Shown here: piece by piece, positions 18,610 to 28,968 of the stretch
Position numbering within the stretch: the stretch's first letter is position 1
Layout of the letters: each line of letters opens with the position of its first letter
Origin: Campylobacter concisus
GTDB taxonomy: Bacteria > Campylobacterota > Campylobacteria > Campylobacterales > Campylobacteraceae
NCBI RefSeq assembly: GCF_003048575.1
Contig: NZ_PIRZ01000002.1
Coordinates: 186,001 to 250,000, forward strand
Length of the DNA: 64,000 nucleotides
Direction of reading: 5' to 3'
Notes under the pieces: generated by a model
What the model was told of the DNA's origin: nothing
What the model saw: the letters and a program-made list of their open reading frames with translations, nothing else
Database searches by the model: none
Position numbers and translations under genes: made by a program

Positions 18610-19716
18610 TTGCAAAAGAGAAATGATATCGTTTTTACCGAAGCAAACGGCACTGCGACCATAAAATTTGCAGGTGAGTTTAGCTACAAAGAGGCTAAAA
18701 ATTTACAAAGCATTTTTAAAAAAATCCAAAAGCTTAACGGCAATGTTAAATTTGACTTTAGCGAGCTAAAGAGCATTGATTACGCTGTTTTGATCCTTTT
18801 AAAAAACACTCTAAATGGCAAGAAATTTGAGATCATCACAAATGACGAGAAGATAAAGGCGATGGGCGAGCTGCTAAATGACGAGAAGATCGACTTTAGA
18901 TATATGCCACCGCACAATAGCCTAAATTTTTTCTCACGCTTGGGAGAGAAAATTTGCGAGGGATTTGTAAATTTAGTTGAGTTTGGCTCGTTTTTGGGTG
19001 AGTTTTTGATAAAAAGCGTCAAAATTTTACTTAATCCTGCAAATTTAAGGTTTAGAGAATTTAGCAACTATATAAAAGATGGCGGTGTAAATGCCGTTTT
19101 TATCGTATCACTCACCGCTTTTTTGATAGGCGTCGTGCTTGCATATCTTGGTAGTGCGATGCTTGCAAGCTTTGGGGCAAGTATATTTATAGTCGAGATC
19201 ATGGGGATGCTGACGCTTAGAGAAGTGGCTCCGCTTATAGCTGCTATCGTTATTGCAGGTAGGTCTGCTTCTAGTTTTACTGCACAAATAGGCGCCATGA
19301 AGCTAACTGAAGAGATAGATGCGATGAAGACGATGGGATTTGAGCCGTTTAACTTTTTGGTGCTACCGCGCATCATCGCCATGGTGCTTTGTGTGCCTGT
19401 CATTATCTTTATAGCTGATGCGATAAGCATTTTAGGACAGATGATCATTTGTCAAACGATACTTGATATCAGTTTTAGCGACTATCTTAATAGATTTCGC
19501 GAGATGGTCGAGCTTAGGCACTTTGCTGTTGGTATGATAAAGGCTCCGTTTTTTGGCGCTGTTATAGCGATCATTGGGTGCATGAGGGGATTTGGCGTTA
19601 GTCAAAACGCCCAAAGCCTTGGAGCGATGACAACCGTTAGCGTTGTAAATGCGATATTTTGGGTCATTGCGCTTGACGCCTTTTTCGCGATAATTTTTAT
19701 GTGGCTAAAGATATGA
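18610..19716 (+). CDS. mlaE: MlaE-type ABC lipid-transport permease with N-terminal STAS domain
   Basis: 368 residues. Residues 1-90 form a STAS-like domain (FDFSELKSIDYAVLILLKN), the MlaB equivalent. From about residue 125 comes the MlaE permease with several transmembrane segments, LREVAPLIAAIVIAGRSASSFTAQIGAMK and EEIDAMKTMGFEPF. It is therefore a MlaB-MlaE fusion. The start is TTG with AAAGGAAC six bases upstream. In C. jejuni I recall the equivalent as iamB (invasion-associated marker). The role is phospholipid trafficking between inner and outer membranes by family; direction is unknown. Confidence 0.9.
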   Translation: MQKRNDIVFTEANGTATIKFAGEFSYKEAKNLQSIFKKIQKLNGNVKFDFSELKSIDYAVLILLKNTLNGKKFEIITNDEKIKAMGELLNDEKIDFRYMPPHNSLNFFSRLGEKICEGFVNLVEFGSFLGEFLIKSVKILLNPANLRFREFSNYIKDGGVNAVFIVSLTAFLIGVVLAYLGSAMLASFGASIFIVEIMGMLTLREVAPLIAAIVIAGRSASSFTAQIGAMKLTEEIDAMKTMGFEPFNFLVLPRIIAMVLCVPVIIFIADAISILGQMIICQTILDISFSDYLNRFREMVELRHFAVGMIKAPFFGAVIAIIGCMRGFGVSQNAQSLGAMTTVSVVNAIFWVIALDAFFAIIFMWLKI

Positions 19717-20453
19717 ACGAGATAATAGTTGGAAAAAACATAACGACAAGTTATGGCGATAAGATAATGCACGATAATGTGAGCTGGAGCGTCAAAGAGG
19801 CTGAAATTTATGGCTTTTTGGGCGGTAGTGGCACTGGTAAAACGACGCTAATGAAGACGATGATATATCTAAAAAAGCCAAATAATGGCGATATAACGTT
19901 TGACGGCGTCAATATGTGGAAAAGTAGCCAACAAGAACAACAAGATATAAAGCTAAAAAGTGGGACGATGTTTCAGTTTGGAGCGCTTTATAGCTCGATG
20001 ACGATCCTTGATAACGTGGGCGTTTTGCTTCATGAGTACTCTAAATTTAACAAGCGCCAGATCGATGAGATAGCGATGTTTTGGATACAAAAAGTGGGGC
20101 TAAAAAAAGAGGTCTCAATGCTCTATCCAAGCGAGCTAAGTGGCGGTATGAAAAAAAGAGCCGCACTTGCAAGAGCCTTGGTGCTAAGCCCTAGGGTGCT
20201 ATTTTTAGACGAGCCAAATAGTGGCCTTGATCCAGTTAGCTCACGCCAGATGGATGCACTCATAAAAGAGCTTCGTGATAGCATCGGCGTGACTGTTGTC
20301 ATGGTGACGCATGATGCGGATAGTATTTTTGATATTTTGGATAGATTTTTGATAATAGATAACAAAAAGATAGCCTTTGAGGGAGATATAAAAGAGCTTG
20401 AGTATCTTGAAAATAACCCGCTTGAAGAGCTATTTAAAATGAGGAAAAAGTAG
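19713..20453 (+). CDS. mlaF: MlaF-type ABC transporter ATP-binding protein
   Basis: About 246 residues. Walker A GGSGTGKTTLMKT, Q-loop MFQFGALYSSMT, ABC signature LSGGMKKRAALARAL, Walker B VLFLDEPNSGLDP and the H-loop VTHDAD are all intact. ATG at 19713 overlaps the permease stop (ATGA); a GTG four codons upstream is less likely. The C. jejuni counterpart is iamA, as I recall. It powers the MlaE/MlaD lipid transporter. Confidence 0.92.
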   Translation: MNEIIVGKNITTSYGDKIMHDNVSWSVKEAEIYGFLGGSGTGKTTLMKTMIYLKKPNNGDITFDGVNMWKSSQQEQQDIKLKSGTMFQFGALYSSMTILDNVGVLLHEYSKFNKRQIDEIAMFWIQKVGLKKEVSMLYPSELSGGMKKRAALARALVLSPRVLFLDEPNSGLDPVSSRQMDALIKELRDSIGVTVVMVTHDADSIFDILDRFLIIDNKKIAFEGDIKELEYLENNPLEELFKMRKK

Positions 20454-21386
20454 ATGGAAAATAGAAATTCTTATACCATTGTCGGCATGTTTTTTATAGC
20501 CTGCCTTACAGCATTTGCCATATTTATCTGGTGGATGACTAGCAAAAATAATACAAAGGTTGATTTTAAGGAGTATTACATCCACACAAGCGAGCTGCCA
20601 AGCGGCTTAAAAGTGGACTCTACGGTTAAATTTATCGGCGTGCCAGCAGGAAGCGTTAGCGATATAAATTTTGTCGATGACAAAAACGCTCTTATAAACA
20701 TCACGATGAAGATAAGAGAGGATCTGCCTATCAAGGCTGACAGTATTGCAAGTATTGAAGTTCAGGCTATTAGTGGCGTTGCTAGTATAAATATAAGCCG
20801 TGGCACTAAGGATTTTTCACCAGATCAAAAGCCTATCTTGCAGCTTGAAGAGAGCTTGTTTTCAAAACTTGGAAACAATGCAGAAAACATCACTTTAAAG
20901 ATAAATCAAACACTCGATAAAGTAGATAACTTTTTCTCTCCTGAAAATATCGAACACGTTGAGTCGATCCTTAAAAATATTGATAAATTTACACAAGTTT
21001 TAACAGATGAGGAGGGATTAAGCGAGGTTGATAGTATCGTTAAAAATGTGAAAAATTTTACAGATAGTTTAAACAAAACCGACACAAAAGAGCTTGTTAA
21101 AAATTTAAACACTCTAATTTCAAATGCAAACCAAGTTTTTATATCGGCAAATTCGGCTATTAATGGATATAATTCGTTGCAAGAACTTATCACCGCAAAA
21201 GCAAAAGACGGCGAGTACGACCTTAGAAATACAGTTGGACCGTTATTAAGAGAAGCGAGTGATTTTTTAAATGGATTTGACAAGACGCTTCGGGAGTTTA
21301 GAGGTGCGCTTCAAAGACTCGAAGATAATCCTTACGAGTTTTTCTTCACAAATCCGGTCTTAAACGACAAAGGAGATAAGAAATGA
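20454..21386 (+). CDS. mlaD: MlaD-type MCE-domain periplasmic lipid-binding protein
   Basis: 310 residues. One N-terminal membrane anchor (about residues 9-28, YTIVGMFFIACLTAFAIFIWW) is followed by an MCE domain (about 38-115: SGLKVDSTVKFIGVPAGSV, then VQAISGVASINISRG) and a long helical tail (about 140-290). MCE proteins form the hexameric periplasmic ring of Mla transporters. Follows mlaF without a gap; its stop overlaps the lipoprotein start. Confidence 0.9.
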   Translation: MENRNSYTIVGMFFIACLTAFAIFIWWMTSKNNTKVDFKEYYIHTSELPSGLKVDSTVKFIGVPAGSVSDINFVDDKNALINITMKIREDLPIKADSIASIEVQAISGVASINISRGTKDFSPDQKPILQLEESLFSKLGNNAENITLKINQTLDKVDNFFSPENIEHVESILKNIDKFTQVLTDEEGLSEVDSIVKNVKNFTDSLNKTDTKELVKNLNTLISNANQVFISANSAINGYNSLQELITAKAKDGEYDLRNTVGPLLREASDFLNGFDKTLREFRGALQRLEDNPYEFFFTNPVLNDKGDKK

Positions 21387-21943
21387 GAAATTTGATATAC
21401 ATAGCGACTGCTTTTTTCTTTTTTGGCTGCTCACTAAAGACAGATGTACCGCAAGCTACGATGTATGAAATCCACTATTCAAACAAAGAGTGCTCAGCTG
21501 AAAACAAGCAAAAAGAGCTAAAAAATGTCTTCATAGAAAATGTGAGTGCTCTTGATATGGTTGATACTAGAAAAATTTTGATTGTGGCTGAGAATAATAA
21601 AATCAGATACCTAAGCGATGCTAAATTTGTCTCTGAGCCAAGCGAAATGGTCTATAAATCGCTTGTAAAAGGGCTTTATTCAAACTGTGCTGCTAAGCCG
21701 ATATTTTCACCAAATGCAAAAGATCTTAGACTAAAAGTAAGCATCATCTCTCTTCAAATAAGAGGTGACAAGGCCGAAGTTTCGCTAGCTTATGAGCTAT
21801 TCAATGCAAACACTTCGCTAAAATCAGGTATGATTACAAAAGAAATTTTCTGCCCAGATCCAAGCTCAAGTACTATTTTTGATACGATAAATAAGGCTAC
21901 AAATTTAGCAATCGACACACTAATCTCTGAAATAATCTCTTAA
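21383..21943 (+). CDS. ABC-type transport auxiliary lipoprotein of the Mla-type operon
   Basis: 186 residues with a lipoprotein signal peptide (FFFFGC, lipidated Cys about residue 16). The rest resembles the ABC-type transport auxiliary component family (PqiC/LptE-like folds): an N-terminal YEIHYS strand and FVENVSALDMVDTRKILI-type segments, with a KGLYSNC...FSP region. It probably links the MlaD ring to the outer membrane, in place of the missing MlaA/MlaC. ATGA overlap with mlaD. Last gene of the operon. Confidence 0.75.
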   Translation: MRNLIYIATAFFFFGCSLKTDVPQATMYEIHYSNKECSAENKQKELKNVFIENVSALDMVDTRKILIVAENNKIRYLSDAKFVSEPSEMVYKSLVKGLYSNCAAKPIFSPNAKDLRLKVSIISLQIRGDKAEVSLAYELFNANTSLKSGMITKEIFCPDPSSSTIFDTINKATNLAIDTLISEIIS

Positions 21944-21949
21944 ATTTTC

Positions 21950-21979
21950 TTGGCTGTAAATTTCTAAATTTATAGCCAA
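21950..21979 (+). terminator. hairpin after the mla-type operon
   Basis: TTGGCTGTAAATTT and AAATTTATAGCCAA form a 14-bp stem (one G-U) with a two-base gap, directly after the lipoprotein gene. There is no strong U-run, so it may be a weak terminator or stability element. Confidence 0.45.
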
Positions 21980-22002
21980 AATAGCTTATTTTAAAGACCT
22001 TT

Positions 22003-22011
22003 TGTTATAAT
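22003..22011 (+). promoter_or_regulatory. extended -10 promoter for the RCK-domain gene
   Basis: TGTTATAAT (TG-n-TATAAT) starts 34 bases before the ATG, with a T/A-rich upstream region. A good extended -10. Confidence 0.55.
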
Positions 22012-22036
22012 GTGAGCTTTAAAATACGGAGAATTG

Positions 22037-23455
22037 ATGAAGAAAATTTTAATAATCGCAGATGGAACTTTCGCAAGAAATTTTTTAAACAGATTGCTTG
22101 AAACAAAATCAAATTTGCATCACTATATCGTTGTTTCAAGTGAGGATTACAGTCAAAAATCAAATTATGAAAATTTTACATTTTACCAGTTTGATCCAAC
22201 TAGCCTCTCAAAGCTAAAAAGCGTGAGCGATGGCTATTTTAGTCAGTTTTGTATAGTTTGCGATGATAAAAATGAGGCGATTGCTGTTTATGAAAATTTA
22301 AGACAGATCAGCACAAAGACCGAGACTGTTTTTATGAGCTCATGGGAGCTTGATGAGGAGCATAAAGAGATATTTGCAAAAGATAAGCATTTAGATGTTG
22401 TTGATATCAGAGATATTGCAGCTTCAAGGCTTATGGATTATTTACCTGATCTGCCGGTTTTGGCTGATAATATCGGTCTTAGCGAGGGTGAGATCATGGA
22501 GGTTAAGGTACCAATAGGTAGCTCTTATATGTATCGTCACATCAGCTCGGTAGCTCAGAAAAAATGGCGAATAGCTCTCATATATCGAGGCAGCGAGATC
22601 ATCTTGCCAAAGCCAAATATAATGATACAACCAAGCGATATTTTGCTAATTGTCGGCGATCCAAACGTACTTCAAAATGTTTACCGTTCTATTAAACGCG
22701 AGAGCGGTCAGTTTCCAAGTCCATTTGGCAGCAACATCTATGCACTAATCGATATGAAATCAATGAGCAAAGAGCGCGTTGGCAAGCTTATAGAAGATAG
22801 TCTATATATGCACTCAAAGCTAAATAACAAACGCCTTATTTTTAGAGTTATAAACGCGACTTTGGGTGAAAATTTAGAGAGACTAAAGGCTATAAAAGAG
22901 AAAAATATTCTTGTTTTGATGGATTATTTCAACAGCGACAATAAAGAGATCAAATCAGATGTCGCAAAGCACGACATAGGGCTAATCTTAAGTGATGATA
23001 AGTACTTTTTTAAATTTCAAAAGCTCTTTTATAAGCTCAAGCTTCCAGTGCTAAAAACAGGCAAAATTTTGCTTTCAAATATAAAAGAGGGCGTGATACT
23101 TGGCGATCAAAGTCAAGAAGTGGAGAATCAATCAGCCGTGATAACAGACTGCTGTGCACAGCTTGATTTGGAGATGAAATTTTACTATTTTGATAATAAG
23201 CATAGCGATGATGAAGCGTTAAGAGAGCATTTTGAGAGCATTAGCGCGCTATTTTCTAAGCGTATAAAGATAGAAAATCACAATCTTAAAAATCCGCTTG
23301 TAAAACTAAAAAATACAAAAGATTTGCTTCATTTTGTGATGTTTAGCAAAAGCGTGGCAAATGGTGGGACATTTGCCTTTTTATCGACAAATTTAAATAG
23401 GCTTTATAAAAAACTAAGCCAAAACGCACAGCTTTTTGTGCCAGTAAGTGAGTAA
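22037..23455 (+). CDS. TrkA-like RCK-domain protein (COG3400-like)
   Basis: 472-residue soluble protein. The N-terminal Rossmann-like RCK segment ([19 protein letters not shown]) is followed by a TrkA_C domain at about residues 150-220 ([19 protein letters not shown], ending in [13 protein letters not shown]). Then comes a 250-residue C-terminal domain that I cannot assign. There are no transmembrane helices and no K+ channel or TrkH beside it. It may gate or regulate a potassium or other cation transporter encoded elsewhere. ATG 22037 with CGGAGAA upstream. Confidence 0.7.
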   Translation: MKKILIIADGTFARNFLNRLLETKSNLHHYIVVSSEDYSQKSNYENFTFYQFDPTSLSKLKSVSDGYFSQFCIVCDDKNEAIAVYENLRQISTKTETVFMSSWELDEEHKEIFAKDKHLDVVDIRDIAASRLMDYLPDLPVLADNIGLSEGEIMEVKVPIGSSYMYRHISSVAQKKWRIALIYRGSEIILPKPNIMIQPSDILLIVGDPNVLQNVYRSIKRESGQFPSPFGSNIYALIDMKSMSKERVGKLIEDSLYMHSKLNNKRLIFRVINATLGENLERLKAIKEKNILVLMDYFNSDNKEIKSDVAKHDIGLILSDDKYFFKFQKLFYKLKLPVLKTGKILLSNIKEGVILGDQSQEVENQSAVITDCCAQLDLEMKFYYFDNKHSDDEALREHFESISALFSKRIKIENHNLKNPLVKLKNTKDLLHFVMFSKSVANGGTFAFLSTNLNRLYKKLSQNAQLFVPVSE

Positions 23456-23457
23456 AA

Positions 23458-24495
23458 ATGCAGATAAACTTAAACCTTAAAGAAAAGGCGTCAAGCTATA
23501 AAATTTATATAAACGAGCTTGAGAGACTAGAGCTAAAAGGCAAGGTTGGCATCGTTACAAACGCTAAAGTAGCGGGCCTTCATCTTGAAAAGCTACTTAG
23601 TGTTTTAAAATGCGATGAGAAATTTATTATAAGTGTGCCTGACGGCGAAGAGTATAAAAACCTTGAAACGATAGAGCAAATTTTAGAGCAGTTTTTTGTG
23701 AGTAAATTTGATCGCTCATCTACACTAATTGCCTTTGGTGGTGGCGTCATAAGCGATATGACTGGCTTTGCGGCGAGCATCTATGAAAGGGGGATAAATT
23801 TCATAAACATCCCAACTACGCTTCTAGCGCAAGTTGATGCTAGTGTTGGCGGAAAAACGGGTGTAAATAACAAATTTGGCAAAAATTTAATAGGCTCATT
23901 TTATCAGCCAAAGGCGGTTTTTTGTGAGATAAATTTCTTAAAGACATTGCCAAAGAGAGAATTTGCAGCTGGTGTGGCTGAGGCTTTAAAAATGGCGATA
24001 ACTTTTGACAAAGAGATGTTTGATTGGCTAAAGAGTGTAAAATTAGATGATGAAAATTTAGCCAAGCTAGTTGAAAAGTCTATAAATTTAAAAGCAAAAG
24101 TGGTTGAACAAGATGAGAAGGAAAAGGGGCTAAGAGCCATCCTAAACTACGGCCACACCTTTGCTCACGTCATCGAAAATGAGACAAACTACAAGGAATT
24201 TTTACACGGCGAAGCGGTGGCGATAGGTATGAATATGGCAAATCGCTTAAGTGTAAGACTAGGGCTCATGAGCGAGGCAGAAGCAGAGGATATCAAACAG
24301 GTTTTAGTGAGATTTGGCCTTCCAGTAAACTACAAAATAGAAAATGAATATGCATTTTACGAGGCATTTTTTATGGATAAAAAGACAAAAGATGATAAGA
24401 TAAATTTTATTATCGCAGATAGGATAGGCGGTGCGATCATCAAAAATGACGTCAAAAAAGAGGATATTTTAGAAATTTTAAGAGAATTTAAATGA
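23458..24495 (+). CDS. aroB: 3-dehydroquinate synthase
   Basis: Second step of the shikimate pathway; 345 residues. Motifs: [54 protein letters not shown], and the metal-binding [13 protein letters not shown] and [13 protein letters not shown] segments. It lies 2 bases after the RCK gene, and its stop overlaps the MscS gene by 4 bases. Confidence 0.97.
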   Translation: MQINLNLKEKASSYKIYINELERLELKGKVGIVTNAKVAGLHLEKLLSVLKCDEKFIISVPDGEEYKNLETIEQILEQFFVSKFDRSSTLIAFGGGVISDMTGFAASIYERGINFINIPTTLLAQVDASVGGKTGVNNKFGKNLIGSFYQPKAVFCEINFLKTLPKREFAAGVAEALKMAITFDKEMFDWLKSVKLDDENLAKLVEKSINLKAKVVEQDEKEKGLRAILNYGHTFAHVIENETNYKEFLHGEAVAIGMNMANRLSVRLGLMSEAEAEDIKQVLVRFGLPVNYKIENEYAFYEAFFMDKKTKDDKINFIIADRIGGAIIKNDVKKEDILEILREFK

Positions 24496-26081
24496 AAAAG
24501 ATCTTTATTTTATTGCTTTGCTGCTTTGCTCTTTATGCAGAAGAAAATGCTAGCGTTGAGTCAAATAGTTCACAAATTTTACAAAATGGTGAGCTTAGAA
24601 AAGAAATTTCAAGCTTAGACAATTCGCTAAAAAATAATATCTGGATCACAAGATATGCTAACTATAACACTTATCAAAGGCTTATTGATGAGCTTGAAAA
24701 AAATGAAAATGAACTAAAAAAGCTAGACAAAAGCTCAAGAAGAGGCAGTGATATCATAAAGAGAATCCAAACTCTAAAAGAGCAGATAAATTTACTAAAA
24801 GAGTATGAAAAAACGCCATTTTCAAATATGCTAGCAGCCCCTGAAATGGATACTCCACCAAGGATAACAAGTCCTGTTGCACTTATATCTGGCTTTTCGT
24901 ATATCAAAAAGATAAAGAGTGATAAGATCGAGTATCAAAGGCATATAAAAGAGCTTGATACGCTTTTGGAAAAGCTTGAAACAAAAGAAAATTTACTAAA
25001 TAGACTAAATTTGATAGAAGAAAATGAGCAAAATAGAGAAAGCCTAAACTTAGTAAAACAAGAAATAGGCGACTTCAAAGCGGCAAAACAGATCGCTGAT
25101 ACAACTTATAATGTCTATGAAAAAAGAGCTGATGAGGCTATAAATTTAACAACCTCTGATATAAAAGCTCAGTTTTTAAGTATGGGCTATACAGCTATCA
25201 TCATTCTTTTGACGATCGGGCTAACATTTATCGCTAAATTTATCGTTAAAAGAACGATTACTGATAATGAGAGATTTTACACGGTCAATAAATTTTTAAA
25301 CGTTTTAAATATCACCGTTATCATTATAATCTTACTTTTTTCGTATATCGAAAACGTCACATATCTAGTAACCGTGCTAGGTTTTGCTTCAGCTGGTATC
25401 GCCATTGCGATGAAAGATATGTTTATGAGTATGCTTGGTTGGATGGTGATCATGTTTGGTGGCTCTATACATGTAGGCGATAGGATTAGGGTATTTCATG
25501 ATGGGAGCGAATTTGTAGGCGACGTCATTGATATTTCGCTACTTCGCTTAACTGTTTTTGAGGATGTTAGCTACTCAACATATAAGACAAACCGCCGTGC
25601 AGGTAGGATCATCTTTGTACCAAATAACTACATTTTTACAGACCTAATCGCAAACTATGCACACTATGGCATGAAGACCGTTTGGGACGGTATAGATATT
25701 ATGATAAGTTTTGATAGCAATCATAAAAAAGCCGTCTATCTAGCAAGAAATGTTGTCAAGAAATACTCAAAAGGCTATACCGATATCGCAAAACGTCAAA
25801 TGAATAAATTAAGAAGCCAATATAGCATCAAAAATCCAAATGTCGAGCCAAGAATTTATACATTTTTTGAGCCTTATGGCATAAATATCTCATGCTGGTT
25901 TATGTCAAATTCCTATGCCACGCTGGCACTTAGAAGCACGATAAGTGCTGAGATCATCGAGGCTTTTTTGGCTCAAGACGATATAAAGATCGCTTATCCA
26001 ACGCAAACCATGTTTGTAGGTAAAAAAGAAAATCCAAGCGATCATACAGCCCATGGTGAGCAAGAGAGCGAAAGTGTTTGA
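24492..26081 (+). CDS. MscS-family mechanosensitive ion channel
   Basis: 529 residues. A signal peptide (residues 1-17) is followed by a periplasmic coiled-coil region (to about residue 215), then transmembrane helices at about 230-340. The MscS pore and beta-domain follow: [27 protein letters not shown], a [10 protein letters not shown] segment, and VPNNYIF. The large N-terminal periplasmic part places it with the larger MscK/YbdG-like members. It protects against osmotic downshock by family role. ATGA overlap with aroB. Confidence 0.88.
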   Translation: MKKIFILLLCCFALYAEENASVESNSSQILQNGELRKEISSLDNSLKNNIWITRYANYNTYQRLIDELEKNENELKKLDKSSRRGSDIIKRIQTLKEQINLLKEYEKTPFSNMLAAPEMDTPPRITSPVALISGFSYIKKIKSDKIEYQRHIKELDTLLEKLETKENLLNRLNLIEENEQNRESLNLVKQEIGDFKAAKQIADTTYNVYEKRADEAINLTTSDIKAQFLSMGYTAIIILLTIGLTFIAKFIVKRTITDNERFYTVNKFLNVLNITVIIIILLFSYIENVTYLVTVLGFASAGIAIAMKDMFMSMLGWMVIMFGGSIHVGDRIRVFHDGSEFVGDVIDISLLRLTVFEDVSYSTYKTNRRAGRIIFVPNNYIFTDLIANYAHYGMKTVWDGIDIMISFDSNHKKAVYLARNVVKKYSKGYTDIAKRQMNKLRSQYSIKNPNVEPRIYTFFEPYGINISCWFMSNSYATLALRSTISAEIIEAFLAQDDIKIAYPTQTMFVGKKENPSDHTAHGEQESESV

Positions 26082-27319
26082 TGCAAAAGATATTTTTTAA
26101 AACATTTGGGTGTCGCACAAATATCTACGATACCGAGCTTTTAAAAAGCTACATCAAAGACTACGAGATCACAAATGATGAAGATGCTGCTGATATTGTG
26201 GTCATAAACTCATGCACTGTTACAAATTCTGCTGATAGCGGTGTCAGAAACTACATAAACGGTGTAAAAAGACGTGGAGCAAAGGTGGTGCTAACTGGGT
26301 GTGGCGCGGTTAGTAAGGGCAAGGAGCTATTTAGTAGCGGTATATTTGGCGTACTTGGAGCTAGTAAAAAGAGCGATCTAAATGAGCTTTTAAAGCAAGA
26401 AAAGCCGTTTTTTGAGCTCGGAAATTTAAACTCAGTCGATAAAAATATAGTTACAAATTATGAAAATCACACAAAGGCTTTTATAAAAATTCAAGAAGGC
26501 TGCAACTTTAGCTGCAGCTACTGCATCATCCCTTCGGTTCGCGGTAAGGCTAGAAGTATGGATGAGTCCATGATATTAAAAGAGGCAAGAATTTTAGCTC
26601 AAAACGGCTATAATGAGCTTGTCCTAACTGGCACAAATATAGGCAGTTACGGTAAAGATACAAATAGCTCTCTTGGTAAGCTTTTGGCAAACTTGGGTAA
26701 AATTTCTGGCATTAGACGTATTCGGCTCGGTAGTATTGAGCCAAGCCAGATAGATGAGAGCTTTAGAGAAATTTTAAAAGAAGAGTGGCTAGAGCGTCAT
26801 CTGCATATCGCACTTCAGCACACGAGTCAGGCGATGCTAAAGATCATGCGAAGACGCAACGATGCATTTAGTGATCTAGAGCTTTTTAATGAGCTTAGCT
26901 CACTTGGCTTTGCCCTTGGCACGGACTACATTGTAGGTCATCCTGGAGAGAGTGAGGAGATATGGACAGAGGCTGTGGAAAATTTTAAGAAATTTCCTAT
27001 CACGCATCTGCACGCTTTTGTATATTCACCAAGGCGTGATACGCACTCAGCTACGCTAAAAAACGATGTTAGCGGCGATGTGGCAAAAAGTAGGTTAAAA
27101 ATTTTACAAGGCATAGCTTTGCAAAATAATGAAAATTTTAGAAAAAAACATAATGGAGCTTTGAAAATTTTAGTCGAGCAAAAAAATGGTGAGTTTTACG
27201 AAGGTTTTGATCAGTTTTACAACAAAGCTAAAATTTTAAGCCAAAAAGATATAACAAAAGAGTGGGTGGAGGTAAGCGAATATGAAGTTAAGCCAGATGC
27301 CAATTATGCAAAAATTTAA
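26081..27319 (+). CDS. mtaB: MtaB-like tRNA methylthiotransferase
   Basis: 412-residue radical-SAM methylthiotransferase of the MiaB/RimO/MtaB group. The N-terminal half has the UPF0004 cysteines (KTFGCRTN, INSCTVTN, LTGCGAV), and the radical SAM cluster is GCNFSCSYCIIPSVRG. The length and lack of a full MiaB signature suggest MtaB, which makes ms2t6A37 in tRNA. ATG overlaps the MscS stop (TGATG). Confidence 0.85.
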   Translation: MQKIFFKTFGCRTNIYDTELLKSYIKDYEITNDEDAADIVVINSCTVTNSADSGVRNYINGVKRRGAKVVLTGCGAVSKGKELFSSGIFGVLGASKKSDLNELLKQEKPFFELGNLNSVDKNIVTNYENHTKAFIKIQEGCNFSCSYCIIPSVRGKARSMDESMILKEARILAQNGYNELVLTGTNIGSYGKDTNSSLGKLLANLGKISGIRRIRLGSIEPSQIDESFREILKEEWLERHLHIALQHTSQAMLKIMRRRNDAFSDLELFNELSSLGFALGTDYIVGHPGESEEIWTEAVENFKKFPITHLHAFVYSPRRDTHSATLKNDVSGDVAKSRLKILQGIALQNNENFRKKHNGALKILVEQKNGEFYEGFDQFYNKAKILSQKDITKEWVEVSEYEVKPDANYAKI

Positions 27320-28958
27320 ATTTAATAAAAAAAATATTCTAATAATCGCAGCTGTCGCATTAATCAGCGTGCTGTTATTTGCCGTTAGCAAAGATCCACG
27401 AAATATCACATACTCACAGTATATGCAGCTCATGGAGGGAAATTTTGTCGATAGAGCAGTCGTAGACGGTGATGAAGTCATACTTTATGCACAAAACAAT
27501 CGCTTTTCTATCATAAAAGAGGGCATTGATTTAAAAGAGCTTATTAAAAAAGTACCTGTTGAAAAGACGAAGCAATACATCACTCCTGGTATGGTTTGGG
27601 GATTTATCATCTTTGTTTGTTTTATTCTTTGGTACGCTTACATTTTTAGGAGTATTAACAAAAAAAGCGAGGGTCTTTTTAATAAAAAAGATGGTGCTTT
27701 AGAGATAGAAAGCGTGCTAAATCAAAATGTGATGCCAGTTATTTCAAATGTTAGATTTAGTGATGTGGCAGGTATTAGTGAGGTCAAAAGCGAGCTTAGC
27801 GAGATAGTTGATTTTCTAAAAAATCCACAAAAATATAGAAATTTTGGTATCAAAATGCCAAAAGGCGTGCTAATGATCGGCCCTCCAGGTGTTGGCAAGA
27901 CACTTGTGGCAAAGGCCGTTGCAGGCGAGGCAAATGTACCATTTTTCTACCAAAATGGTGCTAGTTTTGTGCAAATTTATGTTGGCATGGGTGCAAAAAG
28001 AGTAAGAGAGCTCTTTAGCAGAGCCAAATCCTACGCACCTTCAATCATCTTTATCGACGAGATAGACGCCGTTGGCAAGAGTAGGGGTGGCACTAGAAAC
28101 GACGAGCGAGAAGCCACACTCAATCAGCTACTAACCGAGATGGACGGCTTTGAAGACAACTCAGGTGTCATAGTAATAGCAGCTACAAATAGGATCGAAA
28201 TGATCGACGAGGCGCTGCTTAGATCGGGTCGTTTTGATAGGCGTATATTTTTGTCAATGCCTGATTTCAACGACAGAGTGGCTATTTTAAATACTTATCT
28301 AAAAGATAAAAAATGTGACGTTTCAGCTGAAGATATTGCTAGAATGAGCGTTGGCTTTTCAGGTGCGGCACTTAGTACGCTTGTAAATGAAGCTGCGATA
28401 AATGCCCTAAGAAACGGTGAGAGCGTGCTTAAGATAAGGGATTTTGAGGCTGTTTTAAATAAGGTCTTGCTCGGCAAGAAAAAGGTGCTAAGCTATAGCG
28501 AGAGCGAGAAAAAAATCCAAGCCGTCTATCAAGGTGCAAAGGCACTAAGTGCTTACTGGTTTGATGTGAAATTTGAAAAAATTTCTCTTATAGAAGACAG
28601 GTTTATGGCGACAGAGCAAGAGATCGAGTCAAAGTCACAGATGATATCTCGTATCAAGGTACTCATCGCTGGTATGTGCAAGCTTGAGATAGATGAAAAC
28701 GACATCTTTTCAAACTCAAGTAGTGATCTAAATTTAGCCAAAGAGATCGCCTCAAAGATGGTTTATGAATATGGCATGGGAAGCTCTTTTGTGCCAAATC
28801 CAAACGATGTAGAAGAAATTTTAAAGCAAGCAAAAGAGGAGATCACATCCTTTTTAAAAGGCACAAATGAGCAAATCGCAAAGATAAGCTCATATTTGCT
28901 AACATACGAGAGCGTAGATAAAGAGACGCTGGCGAAAATTTTAAATGAAAACTATTAA
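27282..28958 (+). CDS. FtsH-like membrane AAA+ ATPase lacking the protease motif
   Basis: 558 residues with FtsH architecture: a membrane helix at about 18-36, a short periplasmic domain starting [13 protein letters not shown], a second helix at about 104-125, then an AAA+ domain with Walker [14 protein letters not shown], Walker [12 protein letters not shown], the pore loop [17 protein letters not shown], and the [15 protein letters not shown]. The peptidase part keeps FtsH-like text ([15 protein letters not shown]), but the zinc motif HEAGH is YQGAK at residues 416-420, so it cannot be an FtsH-type zinc protease. I recall an orthologue beside mtaB in C. jejuni labelled membrane-bound ATPase. 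GGAGGT precedes the ATG, which overlaps mtaB by 38 bases. Confidence 0.88.
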   Translation: MKLSQMPIMQKFKFNKKNILIIAAVALISVLLFAVSKDPRNITYSQYMQLMEGNFVDRAVVDGDEVILYAQNNRFSIIKEGIDLKELIKKVPVEKTKQYITPGMVWGFIIFVCFILWYAYIFRSINKKSEGLFNKKDGALEIESVLNQNVMPVISNVRFSDVAGISEVKSELSEIVDFLKNPQKYRNFGIKMPKGVLMIGPPGVGKTLVAKAVAGEANVPFFYQNGASFVQIYVGMGAKRVRELFSRAKSYAPSIIFIDEIDAVGKSRGGTRNDEREATLNQLLTEMDGFEDNSGVIVIAATNRIEMIDEALLRSGRFDRRIFLSMPDFNDRVAILNTYLKDKKCDVSAEDIARMSVGFSGAALSTLVNEAAINALRNGESVLKIRDFEAVLNKVLLGKKKVLSYSESEKKIQAVYQGAKALSAYWFDVKFEKISLIEDRFMATEQEIESKSQMISRIKVLIAGMCKLEIDENDIFSNSSSDLNLAKEIASKMVYEYGMGSSFVPNPNDVEEILKQAKEEITSFLKGTNEQIAKISSYLLTYESVDKETLAKILNENY

Positions 28959-28968
28959 AGGAGAAAAA

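Noticed and set aside
27282..28958. Calling the FtsH-like gene a pseudogene
   Set aside because: The frame is full length, all ATPase motifs are intact, it has a good ribosome site, and the loss is limited to the protease motif.
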